64,000 bases of DNA, taken from NCBI GenBank assembly GCA_026214975.1, contig CM047808.1, forward strand, positions 9,264,267-9,328,266, read 5' to 3'. Below the pieces are notes generated by a model, which did no database searches, was not told the DNA's origin, and worked only from the letters and a program-made list of their open reading frames with translations. The DNA comes from Gentiana macrophylla (Eukaryota > Streptophyta > Magnoliopsida > Gentianales > Gentianaceae). Shown in pieces: positions 45,000 through 56,231 of this stretch (positions within the stretch are counted from its first letter, which is position 1; every line of letters starts with the position of its first letter). A program made the translations under genes and the position numbers.

Positions 45000-46755
45000 C
45001 GCGGTGTCACTTAATCGTAGTGTCTCTGTGATCGGGGTGGTCACCGCATCCGTGTCTCTCAGATCGGGGTGGTCATCGATCACGTGTGTCTCGCATCGGA
45101 GGTGGCCACTGCATTGAGGTGGTCAATGGATCTGGGGTGGTCAATATATCGCGATGTCACTTCATTGAGACGTCTCTGCATCGCGGTGTCTTTACAATAC
45201 GGTGTCACTTCATCGCGGTGTCTCTGCATCGTCGAATGTGTCTCGTGATCATTGTGTCATCAGTGATCGCGGTGTCTCTGATCGAGGGTGGTCAACTGCA
45301 TCGCCGTGCTCTGCGATCTGGGGTGGCAACTGCTATCGTGGTGTCTCTTCATCACGATGTCTCGCATCGCGGTGTCTCTGCATCTGGGGTGGTCATCTGA
45401 TCACGGTGTCTCGTGATCTCAGGCGGTCATCGTGATCGTGGTGTCATTTCAGATGTCTCTGCAATGCGGTGTATCTGCAATGCCGTGTCACTTCATCGCG
45501 GTGTCTCTGATCGCGGTGTCTCTGCAATGCCGTGTCAATTCATTGCGGTGTCTCTGCATCGCGGTATCACTTCATTGCGGTGTCTCTGCATCGGGGGTGG
45601 TCACTGCATCGCGGTGTCTCTGCATCGGGGTGGCCATTGCATCACGGTGGTCAATAAATTGATGGTGGTCAATGCATCACGGTGTCACTTCATCGAGGTG
45701 TCTCTGCATCGGGATGGTCACTGCATCGCGGTGTCACTTCATCGCCGTGTCTCTTCATCTCGGTGTCATTTCATCGCGGTGTCTTTGCAATACGGTGTCA
45801 TTTCATTGCGATGGTCAATCCATCGCGGTTTCTCTGCATTATGGTGTCACTTCATCACGGTGTCTCTACATCGAGGTGGTCAATGCATCGCGGTGGTCAC
45901 TGCATCGCGGTGTCACTTCATCGAAGTGTCTCTGCATCGGGGGGTCACTTCATCAAAGTGTCTCTACATCACGGCGTCTCTTCATCACGGCGTCTCTGCA
46001 TCGCGGTGTCACTTGATCGTGGTGTCTTTGCATCGCGGTGGTCAATAGATTGAGGGTGGTCAATGCATCGCGATGGTCACTGCATTTGAGGTGTCTCTCG
46101 CGATCGAGGTGTGCCATGCATCGCGGCGTCTCTACAGCGCCTCTATATCGGGGTGGTCGCTGAACGTGGTGTCTCTCGTGATCGGGTGGTCATCAGATCG
46201 CGTGTGTCTCAGATCTGGTGGCCACCGATCGTGGTGGTCAATGGATCTGGGATGGTCAATATATCGTGGTGTCACCGCATCACGTGGTCAATGCATCGGG
46301 GTAGTTAATGGACTGGGGTGGTCAATGCATCGCGTGTCTCTACATCGCGTGTCTCTCAGATCGGGGTGGTCACTTCATCGAATCTGTCTCTCGTGATCGC
46401 GGTGTTTATCATCATCGCGTGTGTCTCGTGATCGCAGTTGTCACTTCATCGTCGTGTATCTTCATCTCGGTGTCACTTAATCGCGGTGTCTCTGCAATTC
46501 GGTGTCATTGCATCGCGGTGTCTCCGCAATACGGTGTCATTTCATCGCGGTGTCACTTCATCGCGATGTCACTGTATCGCAGTGTCTTTGAATCATCAAA
46601 TGTCATAATATCACGATGTCTCTGCATCGCGGTATCTCTGCAATGCGGTGTCACTTGATTGCGGTGTCTTTACGTCGCGGTGTCAATTAATCGCGGTGTC
46701 AATTTATCGCGGTGTCTCTGCATCGAGGTTGTCGTTGCATCGGGGTGGTCAATGC
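45000..46755 (+). repeat. 16-bp minisatellite array (large copy)
   Basis: About 1.75 kb, roughly 100 units, of TGTCTCTGCATCGCGG and TGTCACTTCATCGCGG with 17-bp forms TGGTCACTGCATCGCGG and TGGTCAATGCATCGCGG. The edges (45000-45430 and 46080-46420) are more irregular, with many TCGTGATC and AGATCGGGG variants. It is the reverse complement of the 1080-1560 array. All three plus-strand frames are open for long stretches because the unit has no stop; I do not call genes here. Confidence 0.95.
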
Positions 46756-46779
46756 AATGGTCACCGGAAAAAAAAAAAA

Positions 46780-46990
46780 AAAAAAACCTTTTTTATAACA
46801 TCCAGAAAAAAGAAAAAAAAAACAAAAAACAACAACAACAACAGTTTCGGCGTCATCTTTTTTCTTTTATTTCTTCCCAAATAAGCGCACGACCAATAAC
46901 ATCCAGAAAAAAAAAAAACAAAAAAACAACAACAACAACAGGGCGTCATCTTTTTTCTTTTATTTCTTCCTAAATAAGCGCACGACCAAA
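46780..46990. repeat. two copies of an about 100-bp A-rich unit
   Basis: AACATCCAGAAAAA, then ACAACAACAACA, then GCGTCATCTTTTTTCTTTTA and AAATAAGCGCACGACCAA occur at about 46796-46892 and 46898-46988, next to homopolymer A and T runs. Confidence 0.85.
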
Positions 46991-47641
46991 GTAGCAGGTT
47001 TTTTTTTTTTTTTTTTTTTTTTAAAGTATTTTGAACACATGATATAATTTGTGTCCTAGAAACCAAATAAGATTCCTTAATGCCCTATTTGCTTAATTGT
47101 TTATTTTATGCCCTTTTTGATTCTTTACCCCTACTATCTAATGGAAAAGTATTTAGGCACTGAATTTGGTACCACCATCATCCAAGATGTATTGTGTAGT
47201 CAAAATTTTTGTGTTATTTGTTTTCTTTTTAAGTGTTAAGATGTGTGGTTATAAAGTGTTATGTGAATGATTTCTTTTTATTTCGGTGCCTAAATCACTG
47301 TCCCTATCTAATTTAATTTCTTTTTATGGCTGGAAAAACCTATTTTTCCTACGAAAGCTGAGAAAACAATCTAGAAAGAAAAAAATAAAATTGTCGCAGT
47401 TACCAAAAATAAAATTTTCTTTCTATCTGTCATAGTTACATTTCCAATGTATTATTTATTGTATTTTTCAACATCTATCCTTATTTAACTTTGCATTAAT
47501 TATATTCAAGTGATGTTATTGTCATTTTGATGTTAAGTCAAAACATTAACTACTCTCCTTAATATATGTGTTTTTGACAACTGCGACAGTTAAATAGGAA
47601 CGACGGGAGTGCACACTTTGGGACGTCTTATGCGTTTGATA
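46991..47641. other. no gene seen
   Basis: AT-rich, with a poly(T) run at about 46999-47022. Confidence 0.55.
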
Positions 47642-48645
47642 CAGGGGCAGACATAGGATCCCGGGTGAGGGGCGATAATCCTAGAAATTTTTCGCAGTTA
47701 GGAACATTCATACTAGTGTTTTTATGCCCCCGTTAGTGCTGTTAAACGAACAGAGCCGCTCGTGAACAAACTCGTGTTCGGCTCGTTAGTGTTCGTGATC
47801 GTTTGTTCTTTTAGCTTAACGAGCCGAGCTCGAACATGAGCTTGGTTCGCGAACGTGCTTATATAATGTTCGCGAACATGTTTGCGAACATGCTTATATA
47901 ATGTTCGCGAACATGCTTATATAATGTTCGCGAACATGCTTATTACATCAATTTCTGAATTGCGATTTTAAAAGAGGATAATTCATTCATCTAATAGATA
48001 TTATAGATTTGATTTATATAATATTTAGATATTTTTATAGTAATTTTAGTTGTGTAATATATTTAATTTTAATGTCTACCATATTACTTTTACAGTTGCA
48101 CTTTATGTTTTATATTTTAACGAACCGAACTCGAGCCGAATTCGAGTCAAAGTCGAGCCAAAAGGAAAAAAATATGTCTAACGAGCTCGAACGAGCTCGA
48201 ACATTTCATCTTTTAAAGAGCCGAGCTCGAACATAATTTTTTGTTCGTTTATCAAACGAACGAGCTCGAACGAGCTCATGAGCTAAACGAGCTCAAGTTC
48301 GAACCATTAATACTCGACTCGGCTCGGATCGTTAACAGCTCTAGCCCCCGTGGATCTGAGGAGAAACACTACTATACATTTTGCGATAAATATCAGAAGA
48401 AACCTACTATATATCGTAAGATCCGAATACATTAATCATTCTACTCCCATTGTTAACAATTTTATTAAGGGAAAAACATTTCATACATTAGTGTTTTTAA
48501 TTTTTTATAAAAAAAAATCTTATTAATATTTGTTAGATGTATCACTTTTGTAATTACTATATATTTTTATTAACATGATAAAAAAATTATATCAATTTAT
48601 CCGATTATTATAGATGATATGACGACTTTTGTAATTCCGCCCCTG
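47642..48645. mobile_element. hAT-like element (CAGGGGC family) with nested insertion
   Basis: The ends CAGGGGCAGACA and CCGCCCCTG match the family at 17643-18131, which aligns in reverse complement. Flanks GTTTGATA (47634-47641) and GTCTGATA (48646-48653) match at 7 of 8. Without the nested element the body is about 390 bp. Confidence 0.85.
47734..48343. mobile_element. nested hAT-like element, 610 bp
   Basis: The ends TAGTGCTGTTAA and (inverted) TAGAGCTGTTAA follow the common plant hAT terminal pattern. The 8-bp target duplication GCCCCCGT is perfect (47726-47733 and 48344-48351). The interior holds three to four copies of CTTATATAATGTTCGCGAAC (about 47858-47940), whose core GTTCGCGAAC is palindromic, and subterminal GAGCTCGAACGAGCTCG repeats. 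Confidence 0.92.
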
Positions 48646-48653
48646 GTCTGATA

Positions 48654-50053
48654 CTCCACCAATGGAGTGAATTTTTTAACTTAGTTTACCATCCGGGTCA
48701 AACAATGCCTTTACAATCTTGATTTGCCCTTCTTCTTCTTTTACAAAGGATAGTCAATTAATAACAAAGTTAACTTATAAATGGACGCTGAGGGCATTTA
48801 CTCTCTGGTCGCACTTTAGGTGGATTGAAGAAATCGACGGGAACACACGAAACAAAGATATGAACTCGGTAAATATAAATGGAGTTTCCAAAATCAGAAG
48901 CTTTTTGGTGCACCATTTTTAATCCTTAAAATAATATAAAATAATACATATTCATATTTTACAACATCACAATTCAAAAACCTTCACAATAACATCCATA
49001 TCATTATCTCTATAACATTTTAAATAATATTAAATAATACATATTCTATCTCACAACCCTATTCATACACATTAAATATTTATTATTTCACTCAAGCAGC
49101 ATCCTTATCACTATCCCTATAATTTTTAATAATTAAATATGTTTAGGGACGTGAATAATACATCCTCACAAGTAAGGATGCACTGTTCATATCCCTAAAA
49201 ATAAATAGGGATAGAGACTCTGCTGTGGGAGATATTTGGGTAAACTCTATTTTTTATCTTTATTTTAGAGATAGAGCTTCTGCTACGAATTCCCTAAGTG
49301 CTTAGATGAATGGGGCAAATACTTTATAAGTAGAAGAGTGTTTCACAGTAATGACTCTCCTAAACAACACTCTTATATTTATTGTTTCTAGGGTAAAACG
49401 ATTCGAGTCAAATCAAACATTTACTTATCGAAAAAATTACATCAATTAAAATTGTGATGCTCAAACTCGGCTTGAACTCGGCTCGATTTCGTACGTGTAA
49501 GACTTATTGATTGATACAAGTTTCGGAAAAATCAATGATGTTAAAAATATGTTGTAAAAGATGTAATGAACATATCAATTGCTTTGCGGGAACATTGGCT
49601 GGTGTATCTGTACCTTTCATCTATAGCATAAAATCAAATTCAGATCTTGTTGAATTTACATCTTTAACCTTCCTTCGAATCTTGGTCAAAAGAAACATGC
49701 TTCATCATGTGATTTGAAAACGAGGCTTTGGGAATAAGACATGGGATTCAGTTAAAGAAAATTACAGAAGGAAAATTGTATTAAGGAACTACCGTCGTCG
49801 GGCGACTGTCATTGTATAAAAAAATATAATTGTTTTGTTTGTTTATACACGTGGCAGTAATCTGACCGTTCTAATAAAGAGGCACCGTTACAGAATTACC
49901 CAGATTTTTTTTTTTATTGGTTTTGTTTTGGGTATTTTTTTTTTTTTGGCTGTAACTGTTAGGTGGAGTATAGGAACTATTTGTATGTAGAAAGAGGAGT
50001 AAATGTGGAGTATATGGTAGGAACCAACTAGCTTTTTGATTAAAAAAAGGTTA
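48654..50053. other. duplicated backbone sequence, no gene
   Basis: 48690-48790 and 49315-49570 are paralogous to 58365-58450 and 58545-58792, the upstream region of gene copy C. The site GTAATGAACATATCAATTGC at 49563 is the empty form of the hAT insertion at 58793. No coding feature is recognisable. Confidence 0.6.
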
Positions 50054-50062
50054 TATTAAATA

Positions 50063-50342
50063 TAGATTTTTGTCCAGAAGGACAAAATTCTCAAAAAATC
50101 GGGATAAAAGAATCGTAATTTAATCGTGACAAAAGAATAATTATGTGAAATATAAATATGAAAGAATACATGTGGAATAAAATAAATATGAAGAATAATC
50201 ATGGAACACAAAGAACATTAACACGCTGAAGTGACAATTTTAAAATAATAAATATGATTTTTGTCCTTTATAATAATGAAAATGTTACTTTTGTCTTTCC
50301 AGACCCATTTATTAATTTTTTGTCCTTGTGGCCCATTCCCCC
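50063..50342. mobile_element. Mutator-like MITE, 280 bp, with perfect TSD
   Basis: It begins TAGATTTTTGTCCAGAAGGA and ends CCCATTCCCCC. TATTAAATA flanks both sides (50054-50062 and 50343-50351), a perfect 9-bp duplication. It is homologous to 54785-55054. It is non-coding. Confidence 0.86.
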
Positions 50343-50489
50343 TATTAAATATGTTTATATCTATTTAAAGAATATCAGAATACTAACATAAAGAAATAAA
50401 AACTCTGAACTTTTTGGTTTTATTGGATTGTATAAAATGATACAATATATCTCCTTTATATATGAGAGAAATAGGATAATAATGCAATT

Positions 50490-50640
50490 CACGATGGAAG
50501 AGTGGGGATGCCCTCCAAAATATGTCAAGGCAAACTTGGCCTCCATACCCGGCCTCGTTTAAGTGAGGGTGATGGAAGATATGATTTGAAGAGATATGAT
50601 GAATGTCAAAAGAAAGATAAGACTGCTATATTTAGAGGTT
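50490..50640 (+). mobile_element. relic of the minisatellite LTR element
   Basis: GTGGGGATGCCCTCCAAAAT, CAAACTTGGCCTCCATACCC and GTGAGGG|TGATGGAAGAT match the 3' internal end, polypurine tract and LTR start of the element at 54401-56480. Here the LTR start reads TGATGGAAG, with a canonical TG. Confidence 0.75.
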
Positions 50641-51093
50641 TTTTGTTTTTTTTTTTTAGTGAACAAAACCTTTTATTAAAAAAAAAAAAGGTTAAACGTT
50701 TGTATAATGCCGTATCCTAGTCTTCACTTATAGCAAAAGACGTCCATGAAGCGTATTTTTGCCTCGTTAAAACCTATGAATGGCTAACACGGTGTCGGAA
50801 AATCTTGCTCAACTCTTTGAAGCATATTATTTCAAGTTTCCCCAACAAAACCCGTGAAGTGGAGCTTTTCAGAAAGAAAGAAAAAATGACATGTCAAATA
50901 AGCTTTTCTCTATGTGTAATACTACGTGCGCAAACATTATGTCACAACAAGTGATACAACATATCTCTGCATATTTATCATGATGAAATTATATCATGAT
51001 TAATTGAGACTTATCATGATAAAAGGTGTTGATGCCGTGTCTCGTTCGTTACGAAATATAAATAAGTATTGGATGAGTTATGTTTCTTGTGCA
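50641..51093. other. no gene seen
   Basis: Homopolymer runs at about 50641-50690, then non-coding sequence. Nothing was recognised. Confidence 0.5.
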
Positions 51094-51102
51094 TTTAATT
51101 TA

Positions 51103-51500
51103 GGGGGAATGAGGGAGAAGGACAAAAATATTTCATCAATTGAGTAGAAGGGACAGTATTTTGAAACTTTTGCATAAAGGACAAAACTATTTATCCATCT
51201 ATCGAAATTCACTTGTGTTCAAATTCACCGTTGAAATTCATTAACGCCGAAATTCATTGTCGAATTTCACTAATTTTCAAAATTCATTCATTAAATTCAC
51301 CGATTTTCGGGATTCATCATCGAAATTCACTATCGAAATTCACCGATTTTCGGGATTCACTGAGGAGATTCACCGATTTTAGGGATTCACTGTTTGTCTT
51401 CTCGCTTATAAAATTATGCGATTGTCTTCTCCCTATAAAAAATATGTAAATTTGTCTATTCTTAAAAATATTCCAGACGTGTCCTTATCCCTAATTTTCC
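51103..51500. mobile_element. Mutator-like MITE, 398 bp, with TSD
   Basis: The ends GGGGGAATGAGGGAGAAGGA and (inverted) GGAAAATTAGGGATAAGGAC are imperfect inverted repeats. TTTAATTTA flanks both sides (51094-51102 and 51502-51510; ATTTAATTTA is shared). It is the same family as 40629-41491, with repeated ATTCACCGATTTTCGGGATT motifs inside. Confidence 0.85.
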
Positions 51501-51779
51501 ATTTAATTTATATGAACATTTTTCCAAACATAATCGGACATTTGTGACTCAAGATCGTTTTCAAACACTTACGAAACGAGCATATAATTTTGTTCCAGTT
51601 CGTTTTGTGAAACTAAGAAAACAAACAATTACGAACACTAACGAGGTGAACAAAAATTTATTCAAAAAAATCATTGCTTTAAGAGCTATAGTTTCAAATT
51701 TTTCTATCTTTGGGGGAAAATGAGAATCTTCATCATCATCCTCTTATCATCTTGATTCTTGAAACAATCTTGAGAAAAA

Positions 51780-52330
51780 ATCAATTAGTGTCACTAATTC
51801 TTCTAGTTGTTGTTAAAGAAATGTAGATGAGAGATTTTTTTTTAATGTTTGAGAGTTGAGACGACGGAGAGAGAGAAGGTAGCTGACAGTCACATGAACG
51901 GAAGAATATACTTTGGGATTTGAGTTGTCAATTATTTATTTGAAACTTTTTTTACGAAGTTGTTTATTTGGAACTTGAAAGTCATAGTGTCAACTATATC
52001 TTTAAAACAAACAAAAACAAAAACATTTGTGTTACTAATTCTTCCAGTTGTTGTTAAAAAAACATGAGGAAGAGAGATTTTTTTTAATGCTTGAAAGTTG
52101 AGACGACAGAGAGGGAGACAGACAATCGCAAATCGAAATAATATATTTTGGAATTGGAGATTAGAGTTGTCAATTATTTATTTAGAACTTTTTTTTACGA
52201 TGTTCTTTATTGGGAACATGAAAGTCAAAGTGTCCTGGGATTGGAGATTGGAATTGTCAATAATTTATTTGGAACTTCTTTTTTAATTTTTATTTTAACG
52301 AAGTTGTTTATTTGGAACATAAAAGTTAAA
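51780..52330. repeat. about 242-bp tandem duplication with partial third unit
   Basis: TAATTCTTCYAGTTGTTGTT, then AGAGAGATTTTTTTTAATG, then GTTGAGACGACRGAGAG begin at about 51794 and 52036. A partial third unit (ATTGTCAATAATTTATTTGG) starts at about 52251. No gene is present. Confidence 0.78.
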
Positions 52331-52799
52331 GTGTCAACTATGCATACAAAGGGTTCGGACCTTGGTCACTTGCCAGGTTATAGTCTAGTGTTCACCACTA
52401 GGGTGGTACCTTGTTGGTTGGTAGGTTATTGAAACCCAATGTATAACTGGACGGGTCTTTAAATTCATTGATTTGGGGAGGGGGGCATGGGCCGTGACCC
52501 CGTTGGCCCCTATAGTAAAAACACTTAAGTTCTGACTGAAATTAAGTCAGAATAATCGCCACATTCTGATTTATGTTGAGTCAGAATAAAATGTGACGTG
52601 TGAAAAGATGTTTACAAAAAATAACTCATAGGAAGTACTTTTCTTTATTCTCTTTTCTGATAGAACATCACGGGTAGTACTATTCATGATTCATTCACGG
52701 GTGGTGGACTCATATCAAGGCTATGACAGCTAGACACACAACAAGCCAGAGTAAACTAGGCTCACAAAGGCCAACTAGGTCAGCCCAACACTTGCACAT
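52331..52799. other. no gene seen
   Basis: 52456-52510 is G/C-rich (GGGGAGGGGGGCATGGGCCG) and may be a hAT end fragment. 52530-52600 has TCAGAATAA repeats. Confidence 0.45.
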
Positions 52800-52839
52800 T
52801 ATAAATGGGGGAAATTAATGTTTGCAGCAGGGTTTGAAC

Positions 52840-54307
52840 TCAAGACCTTCCACTTTGATACCATGTTAAGAATCAAGCGCTTACCGTTGTACTAAAACCA
52901 ATTTGTGGTAGTAAAGGTGCTACTATATTTCTTTATATACATTCAAGAGTGTGGCAATCTCTCCAACATGTTATGAATCAATTGTACTAAAACCAATTGG
53001 TGAAGTAGTAAAAGTGCTACTATATTTCCTTATACATTCAAAAATGTGGGCAATCTCTCCAAACACCCCCTTCAAGTGTGGGCAATATGTCCCAACACTT
53101 GCACAATTTTTAATTCAAGAGTGTGGGCAATCTCTCCCAACACCCCCTCCCTCAAGTGTGGGCAATTTATCCCAACACATGCACAATTTTTTATTCAAGA
53201 GTGTGGCAATATGTCCCAACACCGGACAATCTCTCCCTACAACCCTCCCCCCTTCGAGTGTGGGCAATCTATATATCCCAACAAATGCATAATTTTTCAT
53301 TCAAGAGTGTGGGCAATCTCTCCCAACACCCCCCCTTAAATGTGAGCAATCTCTCCCAACACTTGCAAAAAAAAAAATAATGTTCACACCAGAGTTCGAT
53401 CTTATGACCTCTGACTCTGATACCATATTAAGATCAAGCGCTTACCATTCCACCAATTGCTGTTAGTAAAAGCGATACTATATTTCTTTACATTCATGAG
53501 TATGAGAATTTCTATCAACACCCCCCTCAAGTGTGGGCAATATGTACCAACACATGCACATTTTTTTTCATTCAAGAGTGTGTGCAATCTCTCCTTACAC
53601 TCCCTCAAGTATGGGCAATCTCTCCCTACTTGTTAAGAATCAAGCCATCACCGTTGTACTAAAATCAATTGGTGGTAGTAAATGTGCTACTATATTTTCT
53701 TGTACATTCAAGAGTGTGGACAATCTCTTCCAATATGTTAAGAAGCAAGCGCTTACCATTGTACTAAAATCAATTGGTGGTAGTAAATGTGCTACTATAT
53801 TTCCTTATACATTCAAGATGGTGGCAATTTGTCCCAACACTTGCATAATTTTTCATTCAAGAGTGTGGAAAATCTCTCCCAACCCCCCCCCCCCCCCTCA
53901 AGTATGGACAATCTCTCCCAACACTTGCACAGTTTTTTTAAATAATGTTCACATCATTGTTCGATCTTATGACCTATGGCTCTGATACCATGTTAAGATC
54001 AAGCGCTTATCATTCTACTAAACCAATTGGTGTTAGTAAATGCGCTACTATATTTTTTTTATACATTCAAAAGTGTGGGAATCTCTCCCAATACCCCCAT
54101 CAAGTGTGGGAAATTTGTCCCAACATTTGCACAATTTTTTTCCATTCAAAAGTGTGAGCAATCTCTCCAACACCCCTCTCAAGTGTGGCAATCTCTCCCA
54201 ACATGTTAAGAATCAAGCGCTTACCGTTGTACTAAAACCAACTGGTGGTAGTAAATGTGCTACTATATTTCCTTATATATTTAAGAGTGTGGGCAATCTC
54301 TCCTAAC
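52840..54307 (-). mobile_element. tandem array of TRIM elements
   Basis: Seven LTR-like segments of about 95-105 bp on the minus strand (52864-52968, 52969-53065, 53426-53520, 53631-53735, 53736-53839, 53991-54093, 54204-54307). Each runs, on the plus strand, from TGTTAAGAATCAAGCGCTTA to CAATCTCTCCCAACA. Next to three of them lies GATACCA preceded by CTCTGA or TTTGA, which is the iMet-type primer-binding site read in reverse. Between them are repeats of the polypurine-LTR junction (CACCCCCCTCAAGTGTGGGC). Apparent reading frames such as SVGNLSQHPPLKC are translations of these repeats. There is no coding capacity. Confidence 0.85.
53883..53897. repeat. poly(C) run
   Basis: About 15 C within the TRIM array, corresponding to the polypurine tract on the minus strand. 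Confidence 0.85.
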
Positions 54308-54400
54308 AGAGTCTGATATATTTTATTAGCCTTTTTGTTTGTTTATAAAGAACATGTTTCTGAACTATAAAACATTTAGAACATATTCAAAAGTCAAAAC

Positions 54401-54649
54401 TAATAGAAGATAAATCAATCAGAGATAGAGTTGGAATTCAAAAGAAAGATAAAGGTGTTATGTCAAGATAAAATTGGTTTATATGTCAGTGTTTATCTTT
54501 AAATGTAATATTCAAATAAATTATTTGTAGTTTAATCTTTATCTTAAACTAGGATTCGTCTCATATATAAAGGAGAAGTATTGTCTCATTTTATTCAATC
54601 CCAATAAAAACATCAGTTCACTTTTCTACTATTTTTCCTAGTATTCTGA
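54401..54649 (+). repeat. 5' LTR of non-autonomous element
   Basis: 249 bp, with a TATA box TATATAAA at 54564-54571. Confidence 0.87.
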
Positions 54650-54658
54650 TTTTCTTTA

Positions 54659-54670
54659 TGGTATCAGAGC
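54659..54670 (+). promoter_or_regulatory. primer-binding site
   Basis: TGGTATCAGAGC, a perfect match to the plant initiator-Met tRNA type, nine bases after the LTR. Confidence 0.93.
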
Positions 54671-54784
54671 GAGAGGCGAGGGTTCGAGTACCGTAACATT
54701 GGTGAACCCTCGCCCGATCTTCCTTCCGCTTTTTCAACCAATTTATTTGCCCGATCCTTTTCCACATTCAAATAATTTATTTTT

Positions 54785-55054
54785 TAGATTTTTGTCCAGA
54801 ATGACAAAATTACCAAAAAATCGAGATAGAAGAATCGTAATTTAATCGGTGACAAAAGAATAAATATGAAGAATAAATGTGGAATAAAGTAAATATGAAA
54901 GATCAATTGTAAACATAAAAAGAACATTAACACGCTGAAAGAATAATTTTAAAAAGAATAATTGTGATTTTTATCCTTTATAATCATTGAAAATGTTACT
55001 TTTTATCTTCCCACTCCATTTATTAATTTTTTTGTCCTTGTGGCACCTTATCCC
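54785..55054. mobile_element. Mutator-like MITE, 270 bp, with perfect TSD
   Basis: It begins TAGATTTTTGTCCAGAATGA and ends GGCACCTTATCCC. TTTATTTTT flanks both sides (54776-54784 and 55055-55063). It is homologous to 50063-50342. It sits inside the non-autonomous LTR element. Confidence 0.88.
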
Positions 55055-55311
55055 TTTATTTTTTATTCATGTCTAGAAGTCAGAAGTCTATAATCCCGTT
55101 TTGTTATTTGCATCAGCGTCTATTGTAAAAAAAATATATTAAAAAAAAAAAAAAAAAAAAAAACACGTTTGAGTCCAGGTTGCATTTCATTCGAAATATT
55201 TTCGTCTACTTTTCATCAATTCTTTCATGGGTTGAAAGAAAAAAAAAATTTTATTTCCAGAAAAGTGTAGTCATGTCAAAAATTTTCTTTTGTGTCCAAA
55301 TATTAGTCTGC

Positions 55312-55314
<3 letters not shown>

Positions 55315-55352
<38 letters not shown>
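55315..55352. repeat. poly(A) run
   Basis: About 38 A. Similar A runs lie at 55139-55163 and 55399-55416. All are inside the non-autonomous element. Confidence 0.85.
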
Positions 55353-55353
<1 letters not shown>

Positions 55354-55689
55354 ACCGTCCAAGTTCTCAGTTGAGTTCAAATCATGTTCATCGTTCAAAA
55401 AAAAAAAAAAAAAAAGGCCACACTTGGGTCATACAGTCACTGTTCGTTGCATATTATAAGACTCCAGAATTACTTTTAGTCATTTTTTTACAAATAAATT
55501 AAACATCTTAGAGGTAGGAGATCCATTCTTTTGACATGTATTATGCATATATATTTTTTTTTATCTTGATCAAAAAATGCAGATCAGTGTTACATTCATA
55601 ATTGGAGCCAACAACCACAAAACTCAGAATACAACACCACTCCTGGAAAAGCCGGAAAATACGAGTGCCGAGGAATTCGAACCTACAGA

Positions 55690-56190
55690 CTAATGGACTA
55701 CGGAACAGCCGAAAAAGACGTGCACCGGAGTGGAGATGTCCTCCAAAACATTACAACAACTATGGAGTCCGGAAGAACAACCGGAGTGGAGATACCCTCC
55801 AACATTACAACAACTATGGATTCCGGAAGAACAACCGGAGTTGAGATGCCCTCCAAAACACACAACTAATGGACTCCGGAAAAGCCTTGAAAAAGCCTCC
55901 GGGGTGGAGATGCCCTCCAAAACACAACTAATGGACTCCGGAAGAACAAACGGAGTGGAGATGCCCTCCAAAATCGCAATTATGGACTCCGAAAGAATCG
56001 TCGGAGTGGAGATGTCCTCCAAAACACAACAACAAATGGACCCCGGAAGAACAACCGGAGTGGAGATGCCTTTCAAAACCACTACTATGGACTCCGAATA
56101 AACTGTCGGAGTGGAGATACCCTCCAAAATCACACCACTAATGGACTTCGGAAGCACACCGAAGTGGAGATGCCCTCCAAATTATGCCAA
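55690..56190 (+). repeat. about 52-bp minisatellite next to the polypurine tract
   Basis: Nine units with ATGGACTCCGGAAGAACAAC and CGGAGTGGAGATGCCCTCC. Several units keep a common frame (55730-56101) reading MDSGRTTGVEMPSKT. Units differ by single bases and small indels. Whether it was ever translated is unknown. Confidence 0.9.
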
Positions 56191-56231
56191 GACAAACTCG
56201 GCCTCCAAACCCGGCCTCATTTGAGGGAGGG

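Noticed and set aside
45000..46755. CRISPR-like array
   Set aside because: Units are contiguous 16-17-bp repeats with no unique spacers, and the DNA is plant nuclear.
45086..46884. Several long overlapping plus-strand frames (up to 211 codons)
   Set aside because: They are translations of the stop-free 16-bp minisatellite; all three frames are open and the peptide only repeats SLHRGVSASRCH-like text.
52951..54306. Frames with repeated SVGNLSQHPP-like peptides
   Set aside because: They translate TRIM LTR and polypurine repeats; boundaries match LTRs, not exons.
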